From positions 124,001 through 188,000 of the forward strand of contig JAURVB010003128.1 in NCBI GenBank assembly GCA_033002965.1: DNA of 64,000 bases, read 5' to 3'. Each line of letters opens with the position of its first letter. The stretch's first letter is position 1. Source of the stretch: Piper betle. Lineage: Eukaryota; Streptophyta; Magnoliopsida; Piperales; Piperaceae. Below, one piece after another: positions 21,946 through 34,165 of this stretch. A model generated the notes under the pieces. That model searched no databases, was not told where the DNA came from, and worked only from the letters and a program-made list of their open reading frames with translations. The position numbers and the translations under genes are program-made.

Positions 21946-24808
21946 TGTAACACCCCGTTTTGGCTCACCCGTGAATCGACCCGGAAATATCACCGGTGAC
22001 CGAACCGTTCGTTAATCTACTAGATTCGGTTAAGCCGACCCGGATCTACTCTCGGCGTCTCGAGATAGAGATGCAAATATGAAATCCATGAATGGGAACG
22101 ATTGGGTTCTAACGGAGTCCTACATGCATGCTATGATGTACAAGCAAAATAAGACAAAACAACAAATGAAAAACCAAAAGAAAATATATATTATTTTATG
22201 AAAATACGATAACACCTAACAATCTACCATGACATTAAATCATTATCTCATTCGTTTTTACCCGAGCCGAGTCTGAACTCCAAGGCTCCCTACTCAGTCA
22301 TATTTATCAGTTTGTTTCATAACAAGTAATTCATTCACGCAAATACATCAAAATTATCATTTACATAACAATAATACACCATCATTATACATACGTTACA
22401 TGCGGCAGGTACATGTGTGCGCGGTTCCGTGCTGCTCCTCCGCAGTCCCGACAGCTTTCATCGCTCGTATTCCTCACCTACATATATATAGAAAAACCGT
22501 CAGTAACGAGTGTTACCGGCCCGGAAAATAACTAATATCAATCTGGCACAGGAGAGCAAACTCTCCTGTTGAATCAAAACCATATACTTCCTCAAGAACT
22601 CTCATCAGGGCACATACGGGAGCCGTCACCGTCGGGCCTTCGCCCTCGAGTCGACAACGTCCCCCTTTCTTTCTCATTCTCATACCTTGGCCATTTCTCT
22701 ATCGCTTCTTGCATCAAATTTCATTCCTTACCGCCCTCTGCACCTTCCATATTACTCCTGGCCTTGAGCACAAAGGCCGAGCACTCTCAGGCAGTCGCCT
22801 TCAGTACCCTTTGAACCACAAGTCTAGACATGCGCTGCATTGCAGTACCCGTAAACCTCCACACTTCTCCGGGTTTGAGGAACTCAAAGGTGGAGTTGTC
22901 CGGATCCTTCGGGAACAAAGTGGGTTCTCCCCAGCTCCAGAGCCCGCTCTTCTGGGCACACGCCCTATCTGAAGACGTGGCCGCAAGTAACCCTCATTCC
23001 ATCTCTCACTGAAAACGCGAAAACTATACATATATAGGCCTGGGTTGGGATTTATACAATAGGCCCGAAGGCAACTTGAGCTGGATCTGAAGTTCGAAAA
23101 CAAACTCGAGGGATCTCATCCTCGAGGGTTATTAATCCGAAAAAAACTATTGGCTAAATGGCCCGAGTTAAGTGGGATCCGATAAAACTCCACTTAACTC
23201 GTCCTGCACAGGATAAATCAAATGCACAATAGGGTAGCGTAAATCAAAGAACGAGTCCTAAACGGACCTGGTAGAAGCTCCAAACAGGTCCACGCGCATA
23301 GGCGGCGAGCTCCTACACCGTACCTACACAATCAGGCTAAAAACTAACGCCCGCATGATGAATCACATATCCTATAGCATGCACACACAATCAACACAAT
23401 CACGCATCAATCAACACACATTAACCTATATCAATTCTAGCAAGTCTACTTAGGCTAGTTTGCATTAGATCATGATCATTACCTAGTTACACTAATTAGT
23501 TTCTTAGACTCTATTTTTAACACCACTCAATCAAACAAATTTCATATTTTATCCTTAATCAAATCTACATTTATATATATTATTATAACATACAATTCAC
23601 CAATCCTAGCATGCAATTCTAATAATCAATACTTTCAAATAATCAAATTAAAATAAATTATACCTCGCGTCGTCGAAAATCGGCGACGACTAGGGTTTCG
23701 TTTCTTGGCTCGAAATTCGAATTCGGCACCTAGCGGCGTCCGAAGTCCGATCAAATTGGACCAGGTGCGTTCGGTGGATGATCCGGCGAATTTCCCACGA
23801 ATCCAATTTTCTGGCTGTTCCGGCGGTTTTCCGGCGAGTGTCTACGGTTTTCCGGCGGATTCCGACGATTTTTCGGCAAGGATTCGGGACAGAGCAATCA
23901 AGGGGTCTATCGGCATCAGCTCGACGAGCTTGGTCCGATGGCGGTGTCAAACAAGGTAGCCGAGGCGGCGATGGCTATCGATGGCGGCGTCGAAAATGGG
24001 CGGCGGTGGCGGCGTGCTCCGATCGGGGCTCCGGCCGGCCTCGACGGCGGTCGGGATGATGGGGAAACGTCGGCAACGGCGAGGGGTGGTCGTCGGGGTC
24101 ACAGTGGCGGCGGCGCAGCCCGGACGGCGGCGGAATCCGGGCTCGGAATGGCGACAGTCGAGGCGGCATCGCGGCATCGCGGCGGTGCGCCGGCAGGCGA
24201 TCGGTGACCGGGGTCGGTCGGGGCGGCACGGCGACGGCAAGGGGACAACAGACAGTTGGTTCCGGCGGCGGGGCGACAGTCGACGGCGGTGGCGGCGACG
24301 AACAACGTGGGCGGCGAGGGTTTGGGTGAAGAAGGGTAGGGAGGAGAAAAATACCCTCAATGGCAGTTTTGTAATTAAGTATTGACTCGATTCCTACTCG
24401 AGTTAAAATAATAACTAGTTCGTAATAAATTCTAAAAAAATATGGAAAAATATGGAAAAATTCCATAAAATAAAACAAACACAACAACATCCAAATGACA
24501 TGCTCTATAACTAATAACCCACCTGAATATAATCCAACGCGCCCTAATGCGTCATTCGGCCTAAAAATATTCTACAATAAAATAAAAATAACAATCAATA
24601 CTATATACCTCCATATGCTTGATAACCCATTTTTCATCATCTTTTAGACGTTATCATCGTACGCTTGAGCATACATGACCCTCATCGCTCATAACTCACA
24701 GCTGGCCTCAACTCAGCTCGCGGTCCATGAAGCTGACTCGACTTGAACTGACAGTTAAACCAACTGGTTCACTCCCGTAAAACTATGACTCGAATCACGG
24801 GTTTTACA
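21946..24808 (+). mobile_element. solo LTR, 2.86 kb, TTCAC duplication
   Basis: It starts TGTAACACCCCG, a form common at the ends of plant Ty3/gypsy LTRs, and ends CACGGGTTTTACA, its imperfect inverse. The 5-bp TTCAC stands on both sides (21941-21945 and 24809-24813), so this is a complete insertion without internal region or second LTR, which is a solo LTR left by recombination. The right third (23690-24340) is very GC-rich, giving spurious long open frames on both strands. It is followed by a palindromic TTGACTCGATTCCTACTC block also seen in two other elements of the window. Assignment to gypsy rests on the end sequence only. Confidence 0.85.
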
Positions 24809-26760
24809 TTCACGGTATATGCAAGGTCAAATTCATAAACTCTCGAGTTCACTTAAAACTCAATAAAAACTATATATAAGGCTGTGAGAGGAATCATATA
24901 AGTAGGCTTGAAGGTGACATAAGGTAGAGCTAAGTTTGAAAATAACACTAGGGATCTCATCCTCGAGGGTTATTAATCACGGAAGTAAAATACGTCTAAA
25001 TGACCCGTGCTAAATTAAGTCTAATAAAATAACCACTCAGCATGTCCTACTATATGAAAATGAAACCCATGATAAACGTCACATCTACAGCAAGTTCAAA
25101 CTCTGAAACCTATATTGGAACCCACTGTTAAGCAAAAGTCGACAACTCTATATGATGCAAGCAAAAGTTGACAACTCTATATGATGCATGGTCGGGATAT
25201 ATGTTTACATCAACAATAACAATACTCAAATAAAAGGCAATGCAAAACAGATCCATAAATAAACACTTGGCATGCAAATTGAGGCACATACATAAATAAT
25301 AAATAAATAGAAATAAAACAAGCCAAATAGTAAAAGAACAAAAAATAAAATAATAGGTACATGTGTAAACACAAAATAATAATAATAAATAACAACCAAA
25401 CCTGTGTGAAAATAAATAAGTGAATAAATAACATAATAATAATTGAATAAACATTTAATTAATAATTAATTGAATAAAGTCACTTATCTAAAAGAAAACT
25501 GATAAATAAATAAATAATATATTAATCAATAAATAATAATAATAATAATAATAATAATTATTATTAATAATACATGATTTTGCAACTAAATGCGAGTACA
25601 TATTAATACATGCCCAAGTAAGTAAGTAAATAAATATATAAATTCATAAATAAATAAATAAATAAATGGATAATTAATTAATTAATTAAATGAATAAATA
25701 AATAATAAATAATTAAGTATTAATAATATTAATATAAATATCAAATATACAAATATAAGACTAAACACGAATAAATAATAACATGAACGAGCAAATAAAT
25801 AATACTTAATTAATTAATTAAATTAAAAAAGATAACCATGAACAAAAATAATGTCAACAAATAAATTCATCATCAATAATAGTAAATAATCATAAAAGCA
25901 TTCATCATAATCGACAAATATATAAATAACTAGAAATAAACAATAACAAATAGATAAATAAATAAATAAATAACAAAAAATACTTATAACATCAAAACAT
26001 GCTAAATGATGTGAATATACATTTAAATTACATAGGGAGTCTTGAATTACCAAAAATGGTAAAAAAATAGTTGAAAATGGGTTAAAAATGAGCTAAAAAT
26101 GACTGCCAAGTTGACTGGACTGAATCGACTGACTGGGCTAGACTCGATGGACATGGACACGGGTTGACAGACAAGCAAATAGGATTGTGGGTAGGACGAA
26201 CGCAGACACAGGCAAACGAGCACTAGTGTGCCTGTTATCGACATCGCTTGTCCCGATTGACAAAGGAGGTTGAGGCACATGTGATGGCGGTGATGATCAA
26301 CAAAGTACGCTTGGCGACTAGCAAGAAAATGGCCAGAAAGGGATGAAATCGCCATTGGGTGTGGCTACATCACTAGCGGCGATCATGGCTATGATGAGGG
26401 TCAGGGGGTGGTCTCACAATGTCAGTCGTGGTGGGAGAAGTCGATTTAGGTAGTCAGATCGGTCGAAGATGGCTTGTCAATGTTGAAAAACACCCTTAAA
26501 GTTGTGGCATTGATAATGGAGGGTATCGGTTGATAGCCAGCCATGAGGCGGTCACGATGGTACCGGTTCGTTGGCCATACACGGCTAAAGACTCACCAGC
26601 AGTGGCGCTAGGGTGGAAAATCCGAAATAGTGGGCGAGGAGATCTAGGGTTTTTTCTATTTTTGCTAGACAATCCTTATCTTGTCACATAGCGCGCTCTA
26701 GTGTATAATTGACCGGAGGGTATAGTGGGGGTATATACAATATTTATATAAACAGAAAGC
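24809..26760. repeat. older LTR copy, right part
   Basis: Continuation of the decayed LTR interrupted at 21945. It shares GGGATCTCATCCTCGAGGGT and the adjoining TTATTAATC with the solo LTR (24954-24984 against 23112-23140) in matching order. A long AAAT/TAAA-rich simple-sequence stretch (25240-25980) replaces the moderately AT-rich middle of the younger copy, and 26090-26660 corresponds in position to its GC-rich part. The right end is not sharply visible. Confidence 0.65.
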
Positions 26761-27889
26761 TTGAATCGAGAGCTTGAATAGATGCTAACAAAAGTCAAAA
26801 TTGCCTTAAGGCTTAAAAATGACTTTATTGATAAAAATCATGGCAAAAAGTTAAATAGGTCTTGAAATTCTTAATTTAATTTCATGAAGATCTTAAACTT
26901 AAATCAAACTAGGCCCACACGAGTAATCTGATAGTCTAAAATCTGTGAGATACATGTAAAAGAGATGCCTCGAAAAGCTCTAACGAATACTAAATGTTGT
27001 ATTGACCTAAATTTAGCCTTAAAATTTTGAGTTAACACAAGCAAAATATCATGTATACCTCATATATATGCTGATAACTCATGTTTTACTATAATATAAT
27101 TAAAGCTATTATCTATATATAAAAAACTCAACTTCTATAATATATTTATATGGTCATTTAAATTTTATAATTATGGTTTAAAAATTGAAATGACTTGAAC
27201 TAGCGTGAGAGTGGCCCAAGCCGGGAAACCAAGAAACGGGTAAAATGCTAACTAGAAGGTGCTGGCAAGTGTCTGACCTGTCAGCAGATTCCTCCTCTCC
27301 TCCATCCTCCCTCCCATCTGCCCCTCCATCCCAATGCTCGGGAACCCGCCTCCCTTGAATCTTTCGCCAACTACCTCTTCGCTGTCGACCTCTTCGACGC
27401 TAGTCCAATCCACCACCGGTGACCATCCAACCAAATCCACTTCCCCCTTACCCTTCTCTCTCATTCTTTCTTCCCACTTTTTCCCCACCCTTTCTTCCCA
27501 CTTCATCTCCAATGAACCCTCGATGTTCTCTGGTGAACCGCAACCACTCCGATCATGCAACACTAGAGGCACGACGGCAAGCAAGGAGGCGCCAAATCCC
27601 AGCACCGTGCTGCTCGGGAGGTATGCCGATCTATACAGTGGCTGGGAGATGAGAATGGTGGTTTCTTGGAGGATTGCCCGATTTGGCTGGCTGAGGAGCT
27701 TGATGGTGTTCCGGTCTTGAAGAAACTCCTGTGTCTTGATGGTGTTCCCACTTTTGTAGTGGTCCGATTTTGTATCTGCAAAAGGAAATTTTGGACATTC
27801 TCTTACAATTACTAATAGAAAAGTCCTTCACTCAGGTAAAATCCACCTTTCTCCAGATTTCATGTTTATTGCAAGCTTATAAGTAAATC
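26761..27889. other. spacer; no supported gene
   Basis: 27240-27720 is richer in C and gives open frames on both strands (Pro/Ser-rich on plus). The composition looks like repeat DNA and no family resemblance is seen. It may belong to the body of the hAT relic to the right. Confidence 0.45.
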
Positions 27890-28183
27890 AATTTGTCAAA
27901 TATAGCATCATGGTGGGAGCAACATGGTATAAATTGCCCTGAACTACAAAAGATAGCTATTAGAATACTTAGTCAAACTTCATCATCATCGGGTTGTGAA
28001 CGTAATTGGAACACTTTTGACTAAGTACATACCAAAACAAGAAATCGACTTGCAAAGAAGAGAGTAAATGATCTTGTATATGTTCATTACAACATGCGGG
28101 TCAAAGAAAACAAGTTGAGGTGCAGGCATAAATATGATGCAGTTAGTGAACATTTGAGTTTAGAAAACTCGTTAGATGAGTAG
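27890..28183 (+). pseudogene. hAT transposase, C-terminal dimerisation domain, broken
   Basis: Read in one frame, it encodes ASWWEQHGINCPELQKIAIR, then ILSQTSSSSGCERNWNTF, and after one TAA stop TKTRNRLAKKRVNDLVYVHY. These are the landmarks of the hAT C-terminal dimerisation region (WW..HG..P.L..IA..IL; SSS.CERNWSTF; KRNRL; DLVYVHYN). The frame ends at TAG 28181. The upstream catalytic part is missing. A matching hAT right terminus lies at 28999, so the two probably belong to one relic. Confidence 0.88.
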
Positions 28184-28999
28184 GTTGGAGAACAGGATAA
28201 CCCATCAGCATCGGTATGTTTAAATAAAGCTTACATCACATTGATTTTGTGTATGAATTTGTTTTTGAATTGAAATGAATAGGGTATAACTTGCCAACAT
28301 GCAAGATGATTTCTTTGGTACCAATGTTGGCAACAATAATGGTGCAGATGAAGAGGCTTTTGTAGCAAATGAAAGTGGCAACACATTGAAAATTCCAATT
28401 GGATCGTGTTCTACTACGTCTGATGGTTTTTCTTTGCCTCCTCTTCCTTGTGGACAAAATGTGGATATTGATGTACATATTGACTCCCAACATAATTTGT
28501 CTTTGCTTCCTAAACCTGAAGGACTTCATATGAGTGGGAATTATATGCCTCCTTTTATGCAGGGTCTCTTGTTAATGCGGATGATAGCTCTACTCTTCCT
28601 ATTGGTGATAATGATTCAGATTCCAAAGATGCTTCAGATGATAAATTAGATGATTTAGTAATAATCACTGTTAATATTTTGTTGTTATTATTTGATACAG
28701 CACAAATGATGATATATCAAATGTTATATTTATGACATTGGGGTATTGTGATGATAATTTTTGATGCTCTTTTATACTTGTATTAAATTATAAATTTGTA
28801 TATTTATGTACAAAAATTATATAATTATATATTTCAGGTATTTATGTTATGAGTTGGCAAATTTTTGTATATGACCAATTTAGACCAATTCAACTGAACC
28901 GATTCCTGGCCGATTTAGACCGATTTAGACCGATTCCGATTCTGATTCCGACTCCCTCGAAAACCAATTCCGATTTCGATTTGGATTCATGCAACCATG
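28184..28999 (+). mobile_element. hAT relic, 3' tail and right terminus
   Basis: Beyond the transposase scrap, 28299-28649 is an open frame of 116 codons without recognised domain, perhaps an alternative 3' exon. The block 28875-28999 carries CCGATT-type subterminal repeats and ends GATTCATGCAACCATG, the same terminus as the right end of the complete hAT element at 30124. The left terminus was not found, so no duplication can be tested. Confidence 0.7.
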
Positions 29000-29227
29000 T
29001 TCTACACAAATACCCACTTATAACAAATTTTATATATTGAATATGACCCCACATTTTTCTCCAACCCATTTACTTTTAATATTTCATTCCATTGCACTTC
29101 AAACTCATGTTCACCATGTGCATCATATACACATTTATTAAATGAGTAGTAAAAATCCTTCCCATAGGTAGGTGCACCTAACTTTTCAGCTTCATGGGGC
29201 AAGTGAAAATGTGAACCCGATTGAAAC
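29000..29227 (-). pseudogene. FAR1/MULE transposase-like fragment
   Basis: The minus-strand frame encodes HLPHEAEKLGAPTYGKDF, then FNKCVYDAHGEHEFEVQWNE, then a weak IYKICYKWVFV. The pattern CVYD....EFE..W....... and a terminal KWV resembles the region after the transposase core in FAR1/FHY3-type proteins, which derive from MULE transposases. It is cut on one side by the hAT terminus at 28999 and on the other by the hAT insertion at 29228. It is short, so the assignment is moderate. Confidence 0.5.
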
Positions 29228-30124
29228 CACTGTTGCACGAATCGGCCGATTCCGTGCGGAATCGGCCGATTTAAATCGGATCGGCGCCGCGCCGATCCGA
29301 TTTCGGGGCCGACTCGGTCGGCCCCGAATCGACCGGACCGAGTTCGGCCGATTCCGACCGATTTAAATCGGAATCGGAATCGGCCGATTTAAATCGGAAT
29401 CGGTTTTTTATGAAATTACCAAAATACCCTAGGTATGATTTTTATTAAATTATTTAAGCATGGGTAAAATGGTAATTTGGATTTAAAAACCTACCCGGTC
29501 TCCCCCGCTCCGCCGTCGCGTTCGCTCCGCCGCCCTCCGCCGCGCTTCCGCCGTCCGACCGCGGCTCCGTCCGACCACGCCACCGCCGCCCGATTCCGAC
29601 CTCAGCTCCGCCCTCCGCCGCGCTTCCGCCGTCCGACGTTGTACCCGATTCCGCTCCGCCCTTCCGCCGTCCGTGATTCCGCCGCGATCCGCCGTGATTC
29701 CGCCGCGATCCTTCGCGATTCCGCCGCGCTTCCGCCGCGAGGCCGCCGCCGGCCAACCGGGCCGCCGCCGACCGGGCCGCCGGCGGTGGAGGGGGTAAAG
29801 AGCGGAGGGTGGCATTCTCGTAATTAAAAGTTGACTCGAGTCTAACTCGAGTCAAAAATAATAATTAATTCTAAATAATTTAAAAAAATCTTAAAAAATA
29901 TTTAAAAATATCATAAACTATAATACACAGAATAATATCAAATAACATCAATACCTAATTTTAATATATTTATAATATGAATTGTCAAATTATTATATAT
30001 GATTGATTAAATTAATTTAGACCGATTCAACTGAACCGATTCTTGGCCGATTCTGACCGATTCCGATTCCGATTCCGATTCACCGGAACCGATTCCGATT
30101 CCGATTCCGATTCATGCAACCATG
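29228..30124. mobile_element. complete non-autonomous hAT element, 897 bp
   Basis: The left end CACTGTTGCACGAATCGG and the inverse of the right end (CATGGTTGCATGAATCGG) agree at 15 of 18 bases. ATTGAAAC flanks the element on both sides (29220-29227 and 30125-30132), a perfect 8-bp target duplication as for hAT. Inside both ends are dense AATCGG/CCGATT subterminal repeats, including AATCGGCCGATTTAAATCGG. The core (29500-29810) is extremely GC-rich with repeated CCGCCG and produces false open frames on both strands. A palindromic GTTGACTCGAGTC block follows at about 29828. No transposase is present. Confidence 0.92.
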
Positions 30125-30132
30125 ATTGAAAC

Positions 30133-33104
30133 TATTAAAGTAAATTTATAACATAATTGATATTTCACCGTAAAACTACTGCAAGTTCGATTTTACATAT
30201 TAGTGAGTTTTAAGTCATAAATGTATTGTAAATCAGATTTGACATATTAGTAAGTCAAATCAATTTTAGGTAAATGTAACTTAGGTATTAGCACTGGTCA
30301 TATAATTTGTTGAATTCATATCTTACTGAATTTATTTTTTTGCACAAACTTATATCATTGTTATTTACATAATAAATTAGTGAAATAATAATATCATTGA
30401 AGTAGTGATAAAATAATATCCGCAACTTACAAAGTACAAATTCACGTTAACTCAAATCCATCCTAGCATGTCGCCACAATTTTGTAAAAAAAATACAGAC
30501 AATATTGATGTGTTTACCTATGCTTTGAAAGTTGGATTTAGATGATCAATGCATCGTAATTCTTAACTTGTCTAGGATAAACATATCCTGGATTTTGTTT
30601 AAACAAGTAATTTCAACTAGCTTGTGATTAAGTTCATAATAATCTATAAAAAAGGTTCTAATATGCAGCGTCGTTGCCTACAGAGACTCCCGCCACCATC
30701 GTCGAGGGACAATGAAGAGCCTACTTGCTCCTGTTGTTGCAACCACCATCATTGAGAAGAGCATGCTCCCCAGGCTAAGAAAGGGGAAGAAGAGCCCACA
30801 CCCTCCCGCCGGCATCTCCCGCCAGTGCATATTGTCATTGAAAGATGGGCCGGGTTGGAGCAGAGGAGCCCGTTGCCACGTGAATCTTGACTATCACCCT
30901 CAGGTCACGGTCTTCCAATGTTTTGGAGTGGAAAAAAGTAAATTGTATGGCTACTGTGTGAATATGATTCACATGTCAAATAATGAGAGCTGCACTAACA
31001 CATTAATGTAAATTACAATCTAGATTCATGGATATAAATCACATTTAGAGTCTCACTAACCCATCCTTAAGATATGTCAAATGCAAAGGCGATAATAGGT
31101 TACCAGAAATATTTTTGCAATTGCTATTTCTATGATAGGGCATTGATCAAAATGATTGCCCATGGGTGTTTACCATCCATACATTTCAAAAAGTTACAAT
31201 AAGTCACATAAATAATTCGGTCCTCTCAACACATAAGAACACACGTTCAAATATAATAGTTTACTTGAGATGATTTACTCCCGTGAATGATGTAAAAATA
31301 AGAAAATATTTGTTTGTATCTTTAGTATAAAAAACCAACACATCTAAAAAATGATGGTAATTTTATCTAAAAATTACATCTGCCCAAAAACAACTCTTTA
31401 ATTTACCATCATTATCAACTTCATAGAAATAAAAGAGTGACTCAGTTCATCTCCTTTATTTCATCAAAAAGTTCAATTAACAATTAGGCATTAATTTTCT
31501 TGTTGTCTTCCTTATTTCTTGATTTAACATTTTTAATGTCTATTTTAGTGCATCCACTGTTTTCGGGCACTCCTACTTAAATTGTTAACATAAAATATAA
31601 TTGAGAAGGTTTCAAGTTAGCCTTTGAAAATATGTTAATCAAATTACGGTGTAACCTATTTATGTGACTGAATATAATAAGTTTTTGATGGTATACGGAG
31701 TATATGACTTAAAAAGTCATAGACCTTCGGTATGCCCTTTATTATTAGTTACGTGCTTGACAATCCTCGTTGTAAGATAATTTCTCTTTTTTCTTTCATG
31801 GAATTCGAGTTATAAGATAATTTCTCTTTTTTCATTAAGGTGATCTTGTGTTTCGTTTTCTTGTGCTCATATCCATCCCATTACTTATTTTACCTTATTC
31901 ACCATGGATCCAATACCCATTTTCTCTAAAATGTCCTTTAAAACACATGCTCAAGAGTATAATTCTTTTATTTTCTTATATAAATTTGTACTATGTTTGT
32001 GCACTCCAGACCCTCCCTTCACGGAATAGCTAATGTAGAAGCTGTACATCCTCCAAAGAATTAAATTATATTCCAACCTATGATTTGAATTTTTCTTCTA
32101 AAAAATAATAAAAGGTTTTTAATATATTGCATTAATTCTCCATCATCATTTTTTTATTGTCTATTCTTCAATAATACAAAATTGCATAAAAATAATTATG
32201 AATCCTCTGAAATGATCACAATAATACAAAATATAATTTGACAATACTCTAACAACAAACCATTATGCAAAATAGTCAGTCAAGCACATTAAAAAGATGT
32301 TGCATAACATTGCACGGACTTGTTTATATCCTTTCCAAAATCAGCACATAGTACTCAAAAGATTGAATCTTTTTTTGTAAATGCATGATAAAATCAGTTC
32401 ATTCAGTAACAGTGGATCTCAAGCAGGAAGATTGAATACATTTGACAAAGATATAAAATGTGAAAGTCAAATGCACAGATGCGTACCTTCTCAAATGTTT
32501 CTCCTCTGCAAAGCACGACAATTAAAATCAGCGCCTCCGTAACCATCGTTGGGCCTCAGCCATTATAGAATCGGCCTAAACGAAGAGTTCGTCGAGATGG
32601 GCGTCTAAAATTGAACATTTCCGCGAAGGGGTGATGAAAATTAAGATAGAGAGGTTGATGGGAGACGGGACAGGGAGAGGAGAGGTTGTCTGTGGCAAGA
32701 GGTCGTCGGTGACATATTCGAAGGAGGGCAAGTCCCTAGCTTTGGGATAGAGGAGTTGATGGGAGGGGTATGGATCGGTTGATGGGAGGGAGGATGGAGG
32801 AGAGGAAGACTAGGCGAAGAGGTCTGTGGCGTCAGGGAAGTTGCCAGCTACGGCTTGGAAGACAAACTAGTCTGAATTATAGCCACCGAAGCTATGAACA
32901 TGCATCTTTAAACAAAGCTCTCTCCACCTTGTCCGTAGAATAGAAAATAAGTTGTGGTCACAAACTAAACAGAAGTACATTTTTCAGAGCAGAGCAACAT
33001 GACATATTTATATCACAGCAAAGCCATAAGTTTTCATAGATACAACTAAACATAAAATAAATCAGTGTCGATCGAGCAAAGAATAAGTTCCTGCCCGTTT
33101 CTTA
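30133..33104. other. spacer and 3' flank of the SARD4-type gene
   Basis: No gene is recognised. A 99-codon frame at 30712-31011 has no family resemblance and is not supported. The stretch 32490-32880 is G-rich on the plus strand but non-coding by eye. Confidence 0.5.
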
Positions 33105-34109
33105 TTACGGGGAAGAAGAAGAAGATGATGGTGATGATGATTTTTCGTAAACCAGTCGAGCGGCAAGAAGATCAAGAACTGCAAAACCCACGGATTTGAA
33201 AACGGTGATGTCCTCCGCCGACCTCCTCCCCTCCCTCTCCCCCTTCATCACCTCCAGCACCAACCCCACCTGCTCCCGCCCAATCACCCCGCCAGCGAAC
33301 GCCCCCACCAGCTCCCCCGCCTCCTCCATCGCCTCCGGGCAGTCCACGAATACCCTCCCCCGCCGCAGCGCCTCCTCGTCGCACTCCCTCATCGCCGGAC
33401 TCGCCGACCCGATCAGACCCAGGTGGGCGCCGGGCCTCAGCACGTCGCCCCTCACCAGCGGCTCGCCGGCCGCCGTCGCGCAGGCCACCACGTCCGCCGC
33501 CGACACTGCCTCGTCGACGTCCTCCACGACGGTCGCGTCTCCGAACCCCTCCCTCCGCAGATCATCCGCCAAGGCGCGGGCTCTCGCCGCCGTCCGGTTC
33601 CAGACGAGGACCCTGCGGAGGGAGGGGAGGGCGGCGAGGTGGGCGCGGGCGAGGTGCGGGGCGAGGGAGCCGGCGCCGACGAGGGCGAGGGTCTGGGCGC
33701 CGGGGCGGGCGAGGAGCTTGGCGGCGAGGGCGGCGAGGGCAGCGGTGCGGCGGAGGGTGAGCTCGGAGCCGTCGAGGACGGCGAGGTGACGGCCGTTGAG
33801 GGAGTGGAAGAGGAGGTAGGAGGCGTGGACGGAGGGGAGGGAGATTGTGGAGTTGGAGGGGAAGAGGGTGACGACCTTCACGCCGATGTAGGGGAGGTGA
33901 GGGTGGAGGGACCACGAGGGCATGAGGAGGAGGAGGGACTGGCCGCCTTCGCGGATGGGATAGTGTGGCCTGGTCGGCGAGTGGATTGAAGGGGAGAGGG
34001 TCGGGAGGGTGGCGGCTAAGTGGTCGAGGAGGACGGCCGGTGGAAGGGCGGCGGCGACTGCGTCTTGACCGAGATAGACCGGAGCGCCGCTTATTGCGGC
34101 GGCGGCCAT
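33105..34109 (-). CDS. SARD4: SARD4-type Δ1-piperideine-2-carboxylate reductase
   Basis: A single uninterrupted exon of 334 residues belongs to the ornithine cyclodeaminase/mu-crystallin family. Key marks are IGVKVVTLFP (about residues 75-84), LRRTAALAALAAKLLAR (119-135), the Rossmann NAD(P) motif LVGAGSLAPHLARAHL (143-158), NRTAARARALADDL (171-184), GSASPAMRE (234-242), DCPEAMEEAGELVG (256-269) and ITVFKSVGFAVLD (301-313). In Arabidopsis the plant member SARD4 acts in plastids, reducing the cyclic intermediate made by ALD1 to pipecolic acid, the precursor of the systemic-resistance signal. Length matches the family (about 325). The C-terminal Ser-rich tail is encoded by TCN-type repeats. GC content is far above the flanks, and long antisense frames here are artefacts of that composition. 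No plastid transit peptide is obvious. Confidence 0.85.
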   Translation of the reverse strand: MAAAAISGAPVYLGQDAVAAALPPAVLLDHLAATLPTLSPSIHSPTRPHYPIREGGQSLLLLMPSWSLHPHLPYIGVKVVTLFPSNSTISLPSVHASYLLFHSLNGRHLAVLDGSELTLRRTAALAALAAKLLARPGAQTLALVGAGSLAPHLARAHLAALPSLRRVLVWNRTAARARALADDLRREGFGDATVVEDVDEAVSAADVVACATAAGEPLVRGDVLRPGAHLGLIGSASPAMRECDEEALRRGRVFVDCPEAMEEAGELVGAFAGGVIGREQVGLVLEVMKGEREGRRSAEDITVFKSVGFAVLDLLAARLVYEKSSSPSSSSSSP

Positions 34110-34165
34110 GGATGGAACTTGATCAAACTTCGATTATTGGTATGTTTAGGGCATTGTTGGTAAGT

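Noticed and set aside
23690..24490. ORFs of 80-171 codons on both strands
   Set aside because: They lie in the GC island of a solo LTR, with no conserved motifs and overlapping open frames on both strands.
27334..27720. 128-codon plus-strand ORF
   Set aside because: Ser/Pro/Thr-rich, with an open frame on the opposite strand as well. No motif and no splice context; repeat-like.
28299..28649. 116-codon ORF downstream of the hAT transposase relic as a separate gene
   Set aside because: It lies within the hAT relic before its terminus and has no recognisable domain; treated as part of the element.
29454..29855. ORFs of 110-133 codons on both strands
   Set aside because: They are the GC-rich core of the short hAT element, repeats of CCGCCG-type words.
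33196..33989. Open frames of up to 197 codons antisense to the SARD4-type gene
   Set aside because: They are caused by very high GC at third positions of the real gene. Composition is low-complexity Arg/Gly/Ala/Ser-rich with no family resemblance.
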